Part shown: positions 48,201-60,357 of the stretch, piece after piece
Layout: each line of letters begins with the position of its first letter
Position numbering within the stretch: the stretch's first letter is position 1
Source of the DNA: Ulota crispa
Lineage: Eukaryota; Streptophyta; Bryopsida; Orthotrichales; Orthotrichaceae
Assembly: GCA_963920765.1 (NCBI GenBank)
Contig: OY987248.1
Location: 18,634,539 to 18,698,538, forward strand
Reading direction: 5' to 3'
DNA: 64,000 bases
The notes under the pieces: model-generated
Database searches by the model: none
What the model was told of the DNA's origin: nothing
Seen by the model: only the letters and a program-made list of their open reading frames with translations
Program-made: the position numbers and the translations under genes

Positions 48201-49667
48201 CATGATTGTTTTCGACAAGCTCTTGTGCACATTGGAGCACATGGGACAATGAAAGATGAGGAAAAAATCACTAGGAATACACTATTGTCAGCCTTCAATT
48301 GGCTTGTGACTCTTCTGTAATAACACAGGAATCCTCGGTAACCGTTACACCAGATGATTCTTTCTGGAATAAAGAAGCGTATATATGTGATCCTGGAACA
48401 GAGAGGACCCCAGTACCCAATACCACTAACAATTCTTCTTGGGATAAAGAAGCATATTTTTGGACAAAAAAGTTGCTTTAAAAAGTGATATAGGCTCCTT
48501 GGAACCCTGTAACTCCATCAAACGGTGCCTCCTCATCATCAGACACAACAAGTACTTTGTCAAAAAAAGGGCATCTACGTGGTGAAGAATTTGAAGGATT
48601 TGACACTCACAAAGAATATGTGAGTTACTGCGATGATGATTTTGACAAGATGATTAGTAGTATGTCTATGTCCGACTGCTTCATGGAGTCCGCGGTGCAA
48701 ACTACGCCTCAAGCAAGAAGTCAAGTTGCATCAAGCAGTTCCAATGCTACAATCAGACGAAGTGTTGATTCTGTGCAAAAAAATGATCCCTCACATGCTT
48801 TGAAGGTGGATGACATAAGCAGTTGTGAGTGGAGAGCAGAGCTTGTTGTTCTAAGCGCATGTCAAACGGCTAAAGGAAGAGTAACAATTGAAGGAGTGTT
48901 GAGTATTGCTTGTGCCATTATTGCTGGAGTGCCGTGTGTAGTGGCTTCTCAATGGAAGGTTGACGACGAGTCGACTACTGCTTTTATGCAAGCATTTTAC
49001 AATGAGTTGCAGAAAGGAAACGATGTTGCCTCCTCGTTGAGATCTGCCATGCTTGACTACATGCAAACACATCGCCACGCAGTAAATGAGTGGGCTCCAT
49101 TTTACATTTTTGTAGTTCCCTCACTACGGATTCTGCGAGAGTTGCAACTAGAACAAAATGCGTATCCTGATCTAGCACAATCAGATTCCAGATAGGAATC
49201 TCCCAATGTCCTGAATGCAGGGCAAGGCATGACGTTCACATTGTTCCCTGTAGACGACAAGTTTCCTCCACATTCTCGACTTGCCATGGTACAAGACGTC
49301 ATCAATAACCGGCAGGCTTTGTTAAGCGCAATGCCCGGCTGGCAGATTGCCAACTTGGCTGATGGATCGATGGATGGGGCTTGTTATGGAGGTGGGACAA
49401 GGTAAGTGACCACGCTTATGCACACATGTTTTGTACCACCCATGCAAGTGCTGGTCAGTTTAATGCTCTCGTGTGGTTGTTTATTCTGACTTGCACTTTT
49501 ATTGGCTCAAAATATACCCTTTGCTCTCATCTCACATGCAATCCTCACCAATTACTTCAAGCAGGGATGAAAGGCGCCAGGATGTTGGTCACAAGCTAGC
49601 TACTTGGGATCCCATATATGCTCATGTTCTTAAGCGGGAACGCAGCATCATAAATGTAGGGGCTTGA
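42223..49667 (+). CDS. TPR-like / tandem UIM / CHAT protease
   Basis: Large predicted caspase-like protease, roughly 1,950 codons. Exons about 42223-43386, 43588-44492, 44638-44704, 45128-46052, 46363-47263, 47431-47696, 47858-49401 and 49565-49667 (TGA). Most junctions are clean (GA|GTAAGT twice, AG|GTAAGT); those around 47263-47431 and 47696-47858 are not phase-resolved. Helical repeats occupy most of the protein. Two ubiquitin-interacting motifs (EELDLQKALKLSLSGDD, EESDLQRALKLSLSGDN) lie near 44370-44485. The C-terminal CHAT domain has His in HIGAHG (48240-48242) and Cys in LSACQTAKG (48860-48862), then GVPCVVASQWKVDD and WAPFYIF. Twelve in-frame TAR codons and no internal TGA are present. 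Apparent 1-nt frameshifts occur near 45275 and 48293. The halves share VGLEYHLQKLP / AGLEHHLRQLP. Alternatively two genes, the first ending at TGA 44825. Confidence 0.8.
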
Positions 49668-50196
49668 CGTTTTCGTTGTTTTCTTTTGACAAAGATTTTC
49701 ATCAACAACTGAGAAGCGTTGTTGAGAACAATGCCGGGCTGGCAGATTGCCAACTTGGCTGATGGTTCCGTGGATGAGGCTTATCATGGAGGTTTTACAA
49801 GGTAAGTGATGACTCTTTCTAGTACATGTTGTGGGTTACTACTGCATATTGGTTAATTAGGTTAATTTTTTATTCCAATTTTGTCACCAAATGCATGCTC
49901 CACATCCACTAACAAAGTACCTGTCTAAAATTGTGAAGTGGAGGTTCAGAAGTGACGAGTGAGGGTGATATACGTATTGAGTCATATGTATACGTAGTGG
50001 CTGCATTTAGAAGTGAAGCACTGTTGTTATGGTTGAAAACTTGAAATGCATATCTACTGCCTCTTTGCACTCCGCTTATAATCATCTTTGTAAGCCTAAC
50101 AGTTTCCCTCTTCACTTGTAGGATGCACATTTGCAACAATGTCGGTCACAAGCTGGCCACTTGATTGAAGCAGGATATAGTGGATATAGAGTATGA
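49668..50196 (+). pseudogene. Duplicated 3' end of the CHAT gene
   Basis: From about 49654 the sequence repeats the last coding part of the CHAT gene. AATGCAGGGCAAGGCATGAC (49215) is matched by AATGTAGGGGCTTGACG. MPGWQIANLADGS with its AG|GTAAGTGA donor recurs at 49730-49805, and GGTCACAAGCTGGCCACTTG at 50139 mirrors GGTCACAAGCTAGCTACTTG at 49589. The copy can be read after a TAG acceptor at 50121 to QAGHLIEAGYSGYRV and TGA. It has no CHAT active site and may be an alternative last exon or a dead fragment. Confidence 0.7.
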
Positions 50197-50896
50197 TAAT
50201 TTATGCGAAGGTTTCAAATTTGGTTTAGAACAATTTTAGTCAGTTTTTGTTGGATTGGGCTTGCCCTTTTAGAAAGAGCCTATTCCATCTCAAGTGGTCA
50301 ATCAGTCTTTATGTGTCCTAAAGTTCATATGTGCCTTTTTACTATTGAATATTTCATTCACATTTTCATTAGTTTCTCAAACATTCTCTCCATGTCCAAT
50401 TGTGCCCTTTCTTCCTAGTGATTTCCTTAATTTCTCATCATGTTCTTAAACGCTCTCATATTCCCACAAATTTAATCACCATGTTCTCATCATGTTCCTA
50501 TAATGTTTCCATCTTCTCATCTTGTTTCATAATGATCCAGTGTTTTGAAGACATTTCCATAAAAATACATTATTAATCAAATTGGAAAAAAACACTTTCC
50601 CAAAATGTAATTTGGGAATACTAAATTTTGCATATGTGAGAATATTTTGGATTTGAAGCCAGTTTTTTTATAATTCCTATACCATATTTCATCATTGATG
50701 TAAGGCCTTGAAGAAACCATCATAACATTCACTCTAAATCACCTAAAAACTCTTAAAATTCAAAAATTCAAAAGTCCCAATATGTAAGCTTTTTCCCAGT
50801 TTAATGAATGATGCATTTAATATTTTAATCTTCTCATCACGTTCCCATAATGTTTTGTTGTTCTCATTACATTCTTTTGATGTTTCCATATTGTAT
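50197..50896. other. AT-rich spacer, nothing recognised
   Basis: T-rich with repeated 'TTCTCAT' and 'ATGTTCC' words at 50390-50530. No gene supported. Confidence 0.45.
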
Positions 50897-51657
50897 AGTG
50901 CAAGACACCATAAACTAACAAACATTTGGCCACAAAATGCCAAACATAGTAGAAACTTTGTAAACTAATATTGTCTAAACTCTTGTCTAAACTAATATTC
51001 CCTGTAAGCTAATATCTAACATCAATCTCTGATCTCATAATATAAAAATGCAAAACTAAGTATGCAACCTCACAAGAATTGATGTTAGTCATGGACCAAA
51101 AGAATTCATTCAGCGTCAATCATGTTCCCAATGCTACTTGTGGCAAGTAGGTACTACTCTTAAGGTTATTATAATTACACCCAAGATTACACCTCTATGG
51201 AATCAATTAATGACCTACTTAAACTAATATAGATTATGCAGTTCCAACCATATTTTAGTTTATAGAGATTCTACTATAGTGGTTGACTTTGGGTGCTATC
51301 AACGTATTTTTGGCAAATTCAAATTCAAATTGATTTTTGTAACTTTTTTCCTAAAAACTCCCTATTTATAATTACATAGAGTTTCAATTTATTGAGGGGT
51401 TTATAATTACAAGGAGTTTCAACTCATTGAAAGGTATTATAGCATGAACCAACAAAGACCTAACAACCATATGATCTATTCATAATCCCCTTAGTAAATT
51501 GAAATTCTTTGTAACTATAAGTAGGGAGATTTTAGGAAAAAGGCTACAAAATCATGTTTGAATTATAATTTGCCAAAAAAATGTTAATAGCACCCAAAGT
51601 TGACCACTATGTGGCATTTTGTGGCCAAATGTTTGTTGGCTTATGATGCCTTGCACT
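50897..51657. mobile_element. MITE, AGTGCAAGAC family, copy 2
   Basis: Left AGTGCAAGACACCATAAACT with CAAACATTTGGCCACAAAAT, right arm inverse TTTTGTGGCCAAATGTTTG ending GCCTTGCACT. The interior again carries inverted GAGTTTCAACTNATTGA blocks, as in 26041-26457. Confidence 0.7.
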
Positions 51658-52241
51658 GCACATGCTTTGGTGTGGGGCCAAGGTGAAAAATCTCAGTTTT
51701 TTCTACAACTACGAGTAAAAACAATGATCTTCTTTCTATTTTGGCATTGTTCATCTATGTCCTCCTTGGTGATTCTAATCTAAATTAGGGTCCCTAAATC
51801 CAAACCTGAATTTGATACTCCAAATTTAATCTCTTGATGGTATATATCTAAATTCTTACATTTTAATCCATTGTATGTTAATCCTTAAACAACATATCTA
51901 GCTTGAGGGGGCTAGATGTTTATAGAATCTTTCCTTGTGGACAAGTATTGCTATGTTGTGGTTATTTACGCAAGTCCTTCAATCCAAGTCAAGGCTAGTC
52001 ATTCATTGTACTTATTTGCATCATCAAACTCTTATATGTTTGCTTGCAATTTGCACGTAAGATATTTGAAAGATCATTTGATTCTTGCCCTAGTCTTGAA
52101 CTGATTCCTTTAGTTATGGTGATTCCTTCTTCATAATGATTGGTCATGCATGCATGTCTGGCCTCTATATTTATTTTCTTATTCTTTTTGTGATGCCCAC
52201 CAAGACCTAAAATGTGGTTTGAGGATTAATGTGCAAGGTAA
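51658..52241. other. Intergenic, nothing recognised
   Basis: AT-rich. TTAATCCTTAAACAAC at 51879 could be one end of a TTAA-bounded element whose partner I did not find. Confidence 0.4.
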
Positions 52242-52342
52242 GGGCCTCATGCAAGGACATTCTCACATTTAAGCCATTGGGAACAAGGGTAGAGTTTGAG
52301 TTACTAGTGGCACAAATGTGAGAGTGCTTGTGCATGAGACCC
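52242..52342. mobile_element. Small Tourist-like MITE, 101 bp
   Basis: Inverted ends GGGCCTCATGCAAGGACATT (continuing CTCACATTT) and CAAATGTGAGAGTG...GCATGAGACCC. Flanks are TAA and TTA, a near-match to a 3-bp duplication. A degenerate relative lies at 18730-18813. Confidence 0.55.
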
Positions 52343-55300
52343 TTAGCTTGTGTAAACGTCATTTGGGTAAAATATTAGCACATGTCTTTTTTGTTAATAA
52401 TGAGTGATGTTATGCAATGTGACACCACTTTGCAATTTCCATCATTACATTCACAACTATAAGGGCAACCCAAAATGCACAAGATATTGTGTAAGCAACA
52501 TTTATTAAAAGGTTTATAGAGAAGAGAGAAGGTTCCAATAGGGTAGTCATACAACACCTCCAAGATTAAAACTTTTGTGAAGATTGAGAAGCTTGGGATA
52601 GAAAATATGAGCCAATAGGGAGCAATTCTTCCATGAAGAAGGTGTGACTCCCCTTTACGGTTAAAACAAACACATTGACCACAACACAGGAGAGTGATTG
52701 CTAAAAACGGAAAGGTGGTGGGTAAATAGAGACACATGAGGCTGCAAAAGGGTGAAAAAGAGACAACTACCAGTTAAAACTTCGCACTCAAAGCCTTCTC
52801 TACCCAATTCTAAGAAAGAGAAAATCTTCTCAATCTTCCAAAAATGAGGCTTCCACACGATAACCTACCACTGCCCCATATTGAAAATGAGGTCGAGTAG
52901 GTGTGTTTATGGTAAATGATTAAAATAAGGCATTTTAGCTGAAGATATGTGGAATTTCTTGAGAAATTAAACTCAATTTGTGGAAAAAAAAAAGGATAAG
53001 GAAGAGTGCAAAAAAAAATCAACTTTTGGAACATCTCTTTTTCAAGAGCAATAATCTGATCCTATCTTTCTTATTCATTACAATTTTTATGAATCAGAAA
53101 AAGCTCAAATATTATAGTTGAGTCTCATATAAATTTCAATCCTTTGAATATGAGTAACTCATGGCAAGAATCTGGTTTCTCTTTGAGAACATACGTAGCC
53201 ATCAACTATAATCATTAAATCCTCAAGAAAGTTCTTTGAACATCAAGGAGTTTCAATGCAACTCAAAGCATAAGTGAAGAATTTCTTGGTGAAAACAAGA
53301 AACAATATATCTATGCAATCTTTTTTCTAAGTAGGACATAGAGGAGTTTAGAATGATCATTTGCGAGTAATCCAAGATTATTTACGAGGACAAGGACCTC
53401 ACCTGCACCCAAGTACAAAAACAGACAATTAATTTGTTTTTGTACGTATGCGAGGTGTCTTCAACCTTGCTGTCACTTGTTATTGTTTTTGCATAAATGA
53501 TATTGGAGAAACAAGCATGCAAACTACCTCATATAAGTCCATTACATCAGCATCAAAAGAAATAAAAAAAACCTGGTTAGCGGTCGAGGAAGCCATAGTG
53601 ACAGAACTCAGCGTATATCCCACAGTGTATATTGTATGTAGCAAGTTGTAACTGCTTGTACGAGTAGAAAACTTGCCCACGTTTGTTCTGGCTGTATTAG
53701 GCAAAAGCAAAGGTGCCAGATCCTTCGCAGTCAGAACGTGTAAGTGCATGCATTAGCAGCCAACGTCTCTTGATTAAGACAAAGTCTGAGTCTATGAGTT
53801 TAAGTACTTGCATTGTTCTACAAACTTGCAACAACAGGATGTTCATGCATTGGGCATTACTCAAAGCCAAAATTGGAAACCAAAGCATCGGTTTACAGGA
53901 ACTACAGTGATAGTATCAGTCATTGAGTTTTGAACGTCAGACTGCTATCCATGGTGCGAGGTACTGGTAAAAAGCAGAATCCGAGAATTATGATATCAGT
54001 CTTCGTGAATGAAGCATATGCTTTCAGTCCAGAAGTTTGTAGCAATTGGATTTGTGTACGTGTAATACAGCATTGCTATAGAATTTCAAGTACGAAGCAA
54101 GAAAATAGAAGCAAACAGCATGTTTATGGGTTTTACCAGTAGTGACGCAACGAACTCACTTCGGAGGTATTGGTAGCCCTCAGAGCATGTGCTATGAAAG
54201 CTTTGGCATGCGTCCAAGCTTGCAGAGCATCTAATTTTTCATGGACACCCTAATCGGTACACCTTGTGTGTGAACCAGTGCTCTCATGCACACGTCCACC
54301 TGATCAAGTTTCATATAGCGCTAGTGCTCTTGCTTCGTGAGTCTCTGCTGTAGCCAGCATGGCCTGTATCACGCCTTGGATACAGATTAGGGCAAGCACC
54401 AAACCCTGGGCGAGTAATTGCCTGGCGCCAGTGCGCGGATTTTTGAGCTGTACTCAAGCTGAGTCATCAATATACTAATCTGTTTGTAGTTGAGAAACCA
54501 CTTAGCCACGATTGCCTCAGATCTATTTGGTTGTGCTAGTCATGGTCCAAATTTTGAAAAATGGCGCCAGTTGCTTAGGAAGCAATCTTAGCATATCTGG
54601 ATATATAAAGTAAAAAAGTTTATCCTTGTTCATAGGGCAGTATAACTTTTGTAAGCTTTCTAATAGATAGGTCATAGTAAAATAGTGTGACAAGATAGCT
54701 TGTAGTGTATGTACAAAACATTTTCACTATTCAAGCGTCTTAAAAACGGTATAGTTGTATCTAGAGTGATCATAGGTAGGATTTCAATCATTAAAAATAA
54801 AGATGCATGATAGAATTTTCTACTATAGATCTTTCAAAACAATGCTGAAATAAGGATCATGAAAAAAGAAAAAAGAAAAAAAGAAAAAATTCAAGAATGA
54901 ATATTTTACACAATATAAATGTGGATTTAGGGTTTGGACCGATTCTGGTTTCATGGGTGCACCTTAAACAGCTACCTCTAAAACCTTATTCCAAAATAAA
55001 TTTGAACCAATCAAATGCAAGGACAAAGCATCTTTCTAAAATCTCTTTGAAAGTCAACTCTTGTTAATTTAAGAACACTCTACTATACCATTATCGGATA
55101 GTAACCATTTATGATATTTCTACCTTACCCCTAATGTTGCCTTCAATGTTACTATCGCGGGCGGAGGAAACAGTTGTGATTGCTTCGTAGTATCAGGTTT
55201 TTCAAGCAAGCGAAGCGGAGAACGAACATAAACCTGAGGACCAAGCATTAGTTAATAGTGTTGAAGATCGCAAGTGTTCGTGCCGCAGCTGCTGGCAGTT

Positions 55301-55968
55301 GCAGGAAGGAATTGCCGTGTGCTCATGTTGCCGCTGCGCTTCTTTCGCGACATAAAAGATGTGCCAGAAAACGTTGCGAAATGCTTAGCAATTGAGGCAT
55401 ATCAAGAGACGTACAATAAGTTACTTGCAAAACAAAGCATCTGATTCCTGACAAAAGCGTTTAGGAGACGGAGACAAAAACTCTACAGTAGTAAAAAATG
55501 AGGAAAACGAAGTTATAATTCTTCGTTGGAAAACACCGCAGAGATGTTTCCCGTTCATTCCCCGGGTGGATTTTGTTGCAGAATTAGGGTTTCTAAAGCG
55601 TTTTGGAGGAAAATCCACGTAATTGAGGATTATGGATTTTACATTAGGGATTATAGATTCTTCATCTAGAATTCATAGATTCATCCACATTGTTGTAATA
55701 GTTTACGTTAGGCAATGCCCATTGTCATTGAGATTGCGCAAAATAAATGGCCTCCTCTTCAGGCTCTGCCCTTCTTGTTGGCTTTTTATTTTGCACAATC
55801 TCCTCCTCCTTTGGCATTGCCCTATACATAAAACAATGGCCGGGGAATTTTGCTATGGATTATGCTGCAGAATTAGGTTTTCTAGAGGCGTTTCCCAAGT
55901 TTTTTGGTTAATCATGCAATCTGCAATTTTCATTTGTTGAGGTTGACTTCTGTTCATCATTGACATTC
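52343..55968. other. Long spacer with weak coding-like patches
   Basis: No gene could be supported. 53448-53900 stays open if TAR is read as Gln (KKTWLAVEEAIVTELSVYP and on to a TGA), but has no recognisable motif. 55130-55620 is less AT-rich. A segment around 55570-55610 (GCAGAATTAGGGTTTCTAAA) recurs in altered form at 55866-55900, a small local duplication. Confidence 0.4.
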
Positions 55969-56311
55969 TTAACCCATAAATGTCGAGGGAGATGTTTTTT
56001 GTCCAATGGCAATAAAAAATACGTTGCAAAATGGAAAAAAAAGCTTTCATTTGATTTTTTTCAGAAGCGATCATAAACACATGGTGGAGAAAACAAAAAT
56101 TACCTTACTAAATACACTCAAATTTTAGGTAACCCAATTTGTAAGAAGATTCAAAGACACAATGTTAAGCCCCATACTATCCTTACAATTTTCATGAGGT
56201 CAACATGCATTGTTAGATATTGTAATTCTTAAAACAATATTATAATGAGTAGACATTTGAATCACTCTAGCGGGGCTAGTCATGGTGGCCAACGAGGCAT
56301 TTACGGGTTAA
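55969..56311. mobile_element. TTAA-bounded piggyBac-like MITE (subfamily beta)
   Basis: Begins TTAACCCATAAATG, ends CATTTACGGGTTAA. The interior is colinear with 4078-4450 and 31369-31729. Confidence 0.65.
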
Positions 56312-58187
56312 ATACGAGTTTATCCCTTGTAGTGTTTATTGAATTAGTTTAAGACCTAACTCATTGAGTCATTGACCATCATGTGGAAAAATGGCCATTA
56401 TGCTTTGCCTGTCTTATTACAGTAGTCAAATTTTTTGCTTAAGGCCCTCGCAATAATGATAATTTAATACCTGCAGCCCGTTTGGACTTCCAAAAGATTC
56501 GAATAAAATAATCAGGGATCAAAAACTACAAAACAGCATGTGTATTGTACGTAGCAATTGGGCTATTTTAGAGCACTTATTGATAGTCTCTCTAAAGGTC
56601 GCTTCATACTAGATGTTGAAGCCAACAAAAATTGGTACCCTTTGCACCTGCATTTATGCACATGTGATCTTGACATTGATAATCTCAAGCACTCACCAAT
56701 ATTAAAATATAATAGAGGTTCCTTCTCTTATGTGTAAAGGCCAAGAAGTTAATAATTTGAGGTCATCATTTTTAGCTTTGAAAGTTTAAGAAAGAAAGAT
56801 TGAATTCATACAAAGCTATTGGGATTTTACTTCCATCCTATGGTGTTAATTGTCCTAATAAAAATTTAATTAAAATAATTAAGTTTTGATGAAATCTAAA
56901 AATGACCCTTAAGTCACAAATAGGTTTACTATTTTTGGTGAATCCAATTCTTCACTTTTGAGCCTTATCAATTCTTTTCTTTTGAGTATTATAATATATT
57001 TCAAGTTTCCAACCTTGAATTTTAGTGTAGAAGCTTTGGTGTTGATTTTTAAAAGTTGAGATAATGGAACTTGTTGAAGCTCTAAAAAAGGACATAAGCT
57101 CTAGTCTAAAGAAACTCTGAGTTACTAGTGATAAGAACTTCAAAAGGTTGTAATGACTTTTGTCAAGTTATTTAATAACTTTATTGTCAAAAATTAGTTT
57201 GGGTAATGTGTGTAGCAATTGTATACATATTTAATTTAGAAAACAATTGAGTTATTTTGTTAAGTGACGGATTCTTTTGTAGTTTTTCTCAAAAAATTTG
57301 AGATAAATTTTCAACTCTTTAGTTTGCTTTGTTTTAGTGATTTTGTTCATTTGACTAGGTTCTTACCAAAAAGATGTGATGCAAGCATATTCAACTCCTA
57401 CTACATGAAGGTTTCAAGAAAGATTTGCAATTTTAATTACTGTCTTTGGGATTCATGCAATGAGCATGCAATACATATTATTCTTTGAGATTCAATGATT
57501 TTTGTTTTACCAAAGGAAACATTGTTATAATTGCTATAAATTAATTATTGATATACCTTATAGAAATGTTTATTATTTGAAATCATTTAGTATCTAGATC
57601 CTACAATTGATATAGTTGTAATATTTTGACTTGGAAACTATAGCATAATAATTTCAAGAAAAAAGAATCAATTTTCATATTTTTGAACTGTAATTTTTAA
57701 TGTGTGTTGTCATTTTCATCTTATGTACTATGCAAAACTATTAATGCCTATGATAATACTGAATTTCTTTTGTTACTTATCAACAAAGTAAAAATATATG
57801 TTTATCTAATTACAAATATAAATGTCTAGAATATTTAGGTTCGTACTATGAAATTTATTTTATTAATAAACTTCAAAGAACAACAAGCTTGAATTTAAGT
57901 CTAGAAATATAATTAGCGTGTTTTAAATTGTGAAGCTAATACAATTGATTGGATTCAGAAATTAACAATTCACGAAAAATTAATCCCTTAATGCCTATAA
58001 GCCTCAAAATGTTTATTTATTTATTAAATCAAATCAGAAAAATAACTTCAAAGTTTTCATGAAGATGACATTGATTACTCAAACCATAGGGAACCCACCT
58101 CTACATCATGAATGACCCAAGTGCCTCTATAAGAAGCTTAATCAACAAAAAATAATATCACATTAGAGCACTTCAAAGTTTTAGTCA
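56312..58187. other. AT-rich spacer, nothing recognised
   Basis: Very AT-rich. TTAATCCCTTAATGCC at 57980 resembles an end of the TTAA family without a clear partner. Confidence 0.45.
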
Positions 58188-59016
58188 TTAACCCTTAAAG
58201 GACGGGCCTACAACCATGAATTTTCTATGGAATTGCAATTATCTTTTAGGAGTTATTTTGGTAATGTAATCAATATCAAAATTCAATATTACAACTTAGT
58301 AGTAGAAGGTATGTGCATACTACATGTATAAACAATGTTCCTAAATTTTAGTGAAAATTTGAAATTATTGTAATTTTCTGAAGCAAATGCTAAAGAAATT
58401 CATATTAATTACAAAACATATTCAATTATGCCAATTTTTTTACCATGGATGTGAATCATGATTAAGATCATCATGATGGATTTTTCCTTCTCACGTTGCT
58501 AAAACTAGAAAAAGTAATTATTCCATGGTAATAGGTACTCAAGTTGTGGCAGTAATAAAAATTTCAAAATTCAGATTTTTTTCAAAATATTAAAATACAA
58601 GGAGAAACTAGATTTGGTAGCCTTTCAAATGCTAGTTTTGCTCAAACTAAAAACACATTATTTTAATATCTCATATTGAGTTTTGGTAAAAAGATCCTCA
58701 AAATTCAAAATACACTACATGGTGGTGCATCTTTACTACTCAATTGGCAAGTGGGACCCTTTTGTGAACATTGTGCATGCAAAAGCTATCTATCTACATG
58801 CTTCAGATTGCGTTACTCATATCCCAACGGAATCTTGGATGAAAAACTGTGTTATTCCACTATTAGAGCACTTCTCAATCATCCAGAAGCCACAAATTGA
58901 CTTCAACAACGTTTAAAGGTTAGGCAAGTTCTAAACATAATCAAGATTTGTATATGCAACCTCAAAATTTATGTATAAATTCTATATAAACTAAATTTAT
59001 TAAGTTTAAAGGTTAA
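58188..59016. mobile_element. Possible TTAA-bounded element, 0.83 kb
   Basis: Begins TTAACCCTTAAAGG and ends GTTTAAAGGTTAA. The right end is degenerate and the interior matches no other member, so the pairing is tentative. Confidence 0.35.
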
Positions 59017-60357
59017 TCCCTCAAGAAATCGTCCTCAAGCCTCCCTTAAGTAGAAAACAACATCTCTTGCATTATGACTCCATTTTTTTGAAGATTGTAA
59101 AATTAATACTAAAGATATACTCTTTAGCATTAAAAAACCTTGAAATTCTTGAACATCATGTTGTTTAATATTTGAATTGGAGTTGTTACTTAGTCACAAG
59201 CTACCCACTTTATGGTTTCAGTGATACTTATTATACCAAGAATTTGTTGTTGAATCTACATGTATTTTTAAATGTTGCATCTTGATAATGAAAATTGAAT
59301 TGGTATATGATGTAGTTGAATTTATTTCACATACTTTTCATTTGTGTGAACATCTAAGTTTTGAGGGTAATTTTTTCTAATTTGTAAACAGCTAGAAGAA
59401 AAACAAGGATAAACAACTACCCAACTAGGTCACAACAACTGCACAACAACTACACAATTAGCAAATGGACAATTACAAAATGAATTCATGTTGTAGTCTT
59501 TGAGTTCTTGTGCAGTTGTTGGGCATTTGTTTGTGCAATTATTGTGACCTAGTCGGTCAATTGTTTATCCTTGTTTTTCTTCTAAAGAATGCCCAAGAGG
59601 GTAAGGGCAAAACATAAATGCTTTAGAAAAATATACTTTTGGAACTTTGATGAAGTTTGTTTCAAAAGAGAAAACATTCAAAAGAGAAAACAAGAATTGT
59701 GATGTTTAGTAATTATCCATATAGTCAAAAACTCAAAAAAGGATTTGGACTCTTATTTGATGAATTTAGAAGCATTTACCCTTTAAAATTCATCAAAATT
59801 ACAAAATTTATTCATAGAATTTAAAACTTGGTAGGATTGGTTAAAAATAGACATCATAAATATTCAAAAAAAGGAAAAGAAAAATATGAGTAAATTAGGA
59901 TGAAAATTTAGGCCCCCAATAGCACAAGGCCGCACTAGTTATATTCTAAGATTCAAAAATGCAAATTTTTTGAAGGAGATAACATCATTAGTTTTCCAAA
60001 ATAATAAATTTGTAAAAATAGCAAATATTGTAATGTTTGTCTTTAGAAAATCTCCTTGGTGGAGTTTAACTTGGACTAACATGATTCAAAATGGGTTGGA
60101 AAAGAGAATTGCTTTCCTATTTAAAATTAGTTTTTATTTAAGAAAAATCTTTTTTTGCATGTTGGGCAGCCTCCAAAAAAGGGCAAAGACCAAAAAATGA
60201 TCAACTAAACGCATAGGAATTAAGGGTCTTCATACTATTAAATTTTGGGTTACAAGTGACTATCCATCTTCAAACACTTAGAAGTTAATTTGCACAAGTG
60301 ATAAGACTAAACCTCTCTCTTTTAACCTCTAGTCTATCATGTGTCAACATGAACTTA
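59017..60357. other. Intergenic with one short hairpin element
   Basis: AT-rich. Its only supported content is the inverted repeat at 59394-59583. Confidence 0.5.
59394..59583. mobile_element. MITE-like hairpin, 190 bp
   Basis: Ends AGAAGAAAAACAAGGATAAA and its inverse TTTATCCTTGTTTTTCTTCT. The arms extend inward through CTAGGTCACAA / TTGTGACCTAG and GCACAACAACTGC-like blocks. No clear target duplication. Confidence 0.7.

Noticed and set aside
42223..49667. CHAT gene as an ordinary decayed pseudogene under the standard code
   Set aside because: Twelve in-frame TAR but no internal TGA, an intact catalytic dyad, clean splice sites and a TAA/CAA pairing in a duplication fit code change better. 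The two 1-nt frameshifts remain unexplained.
52375..53034. Minus-strand frames of 65-120 codons
   Set aside because: Cys/Phe/Ser/Leu-rich composition with no motif or splice support; typical of translated AT-rich spacer.
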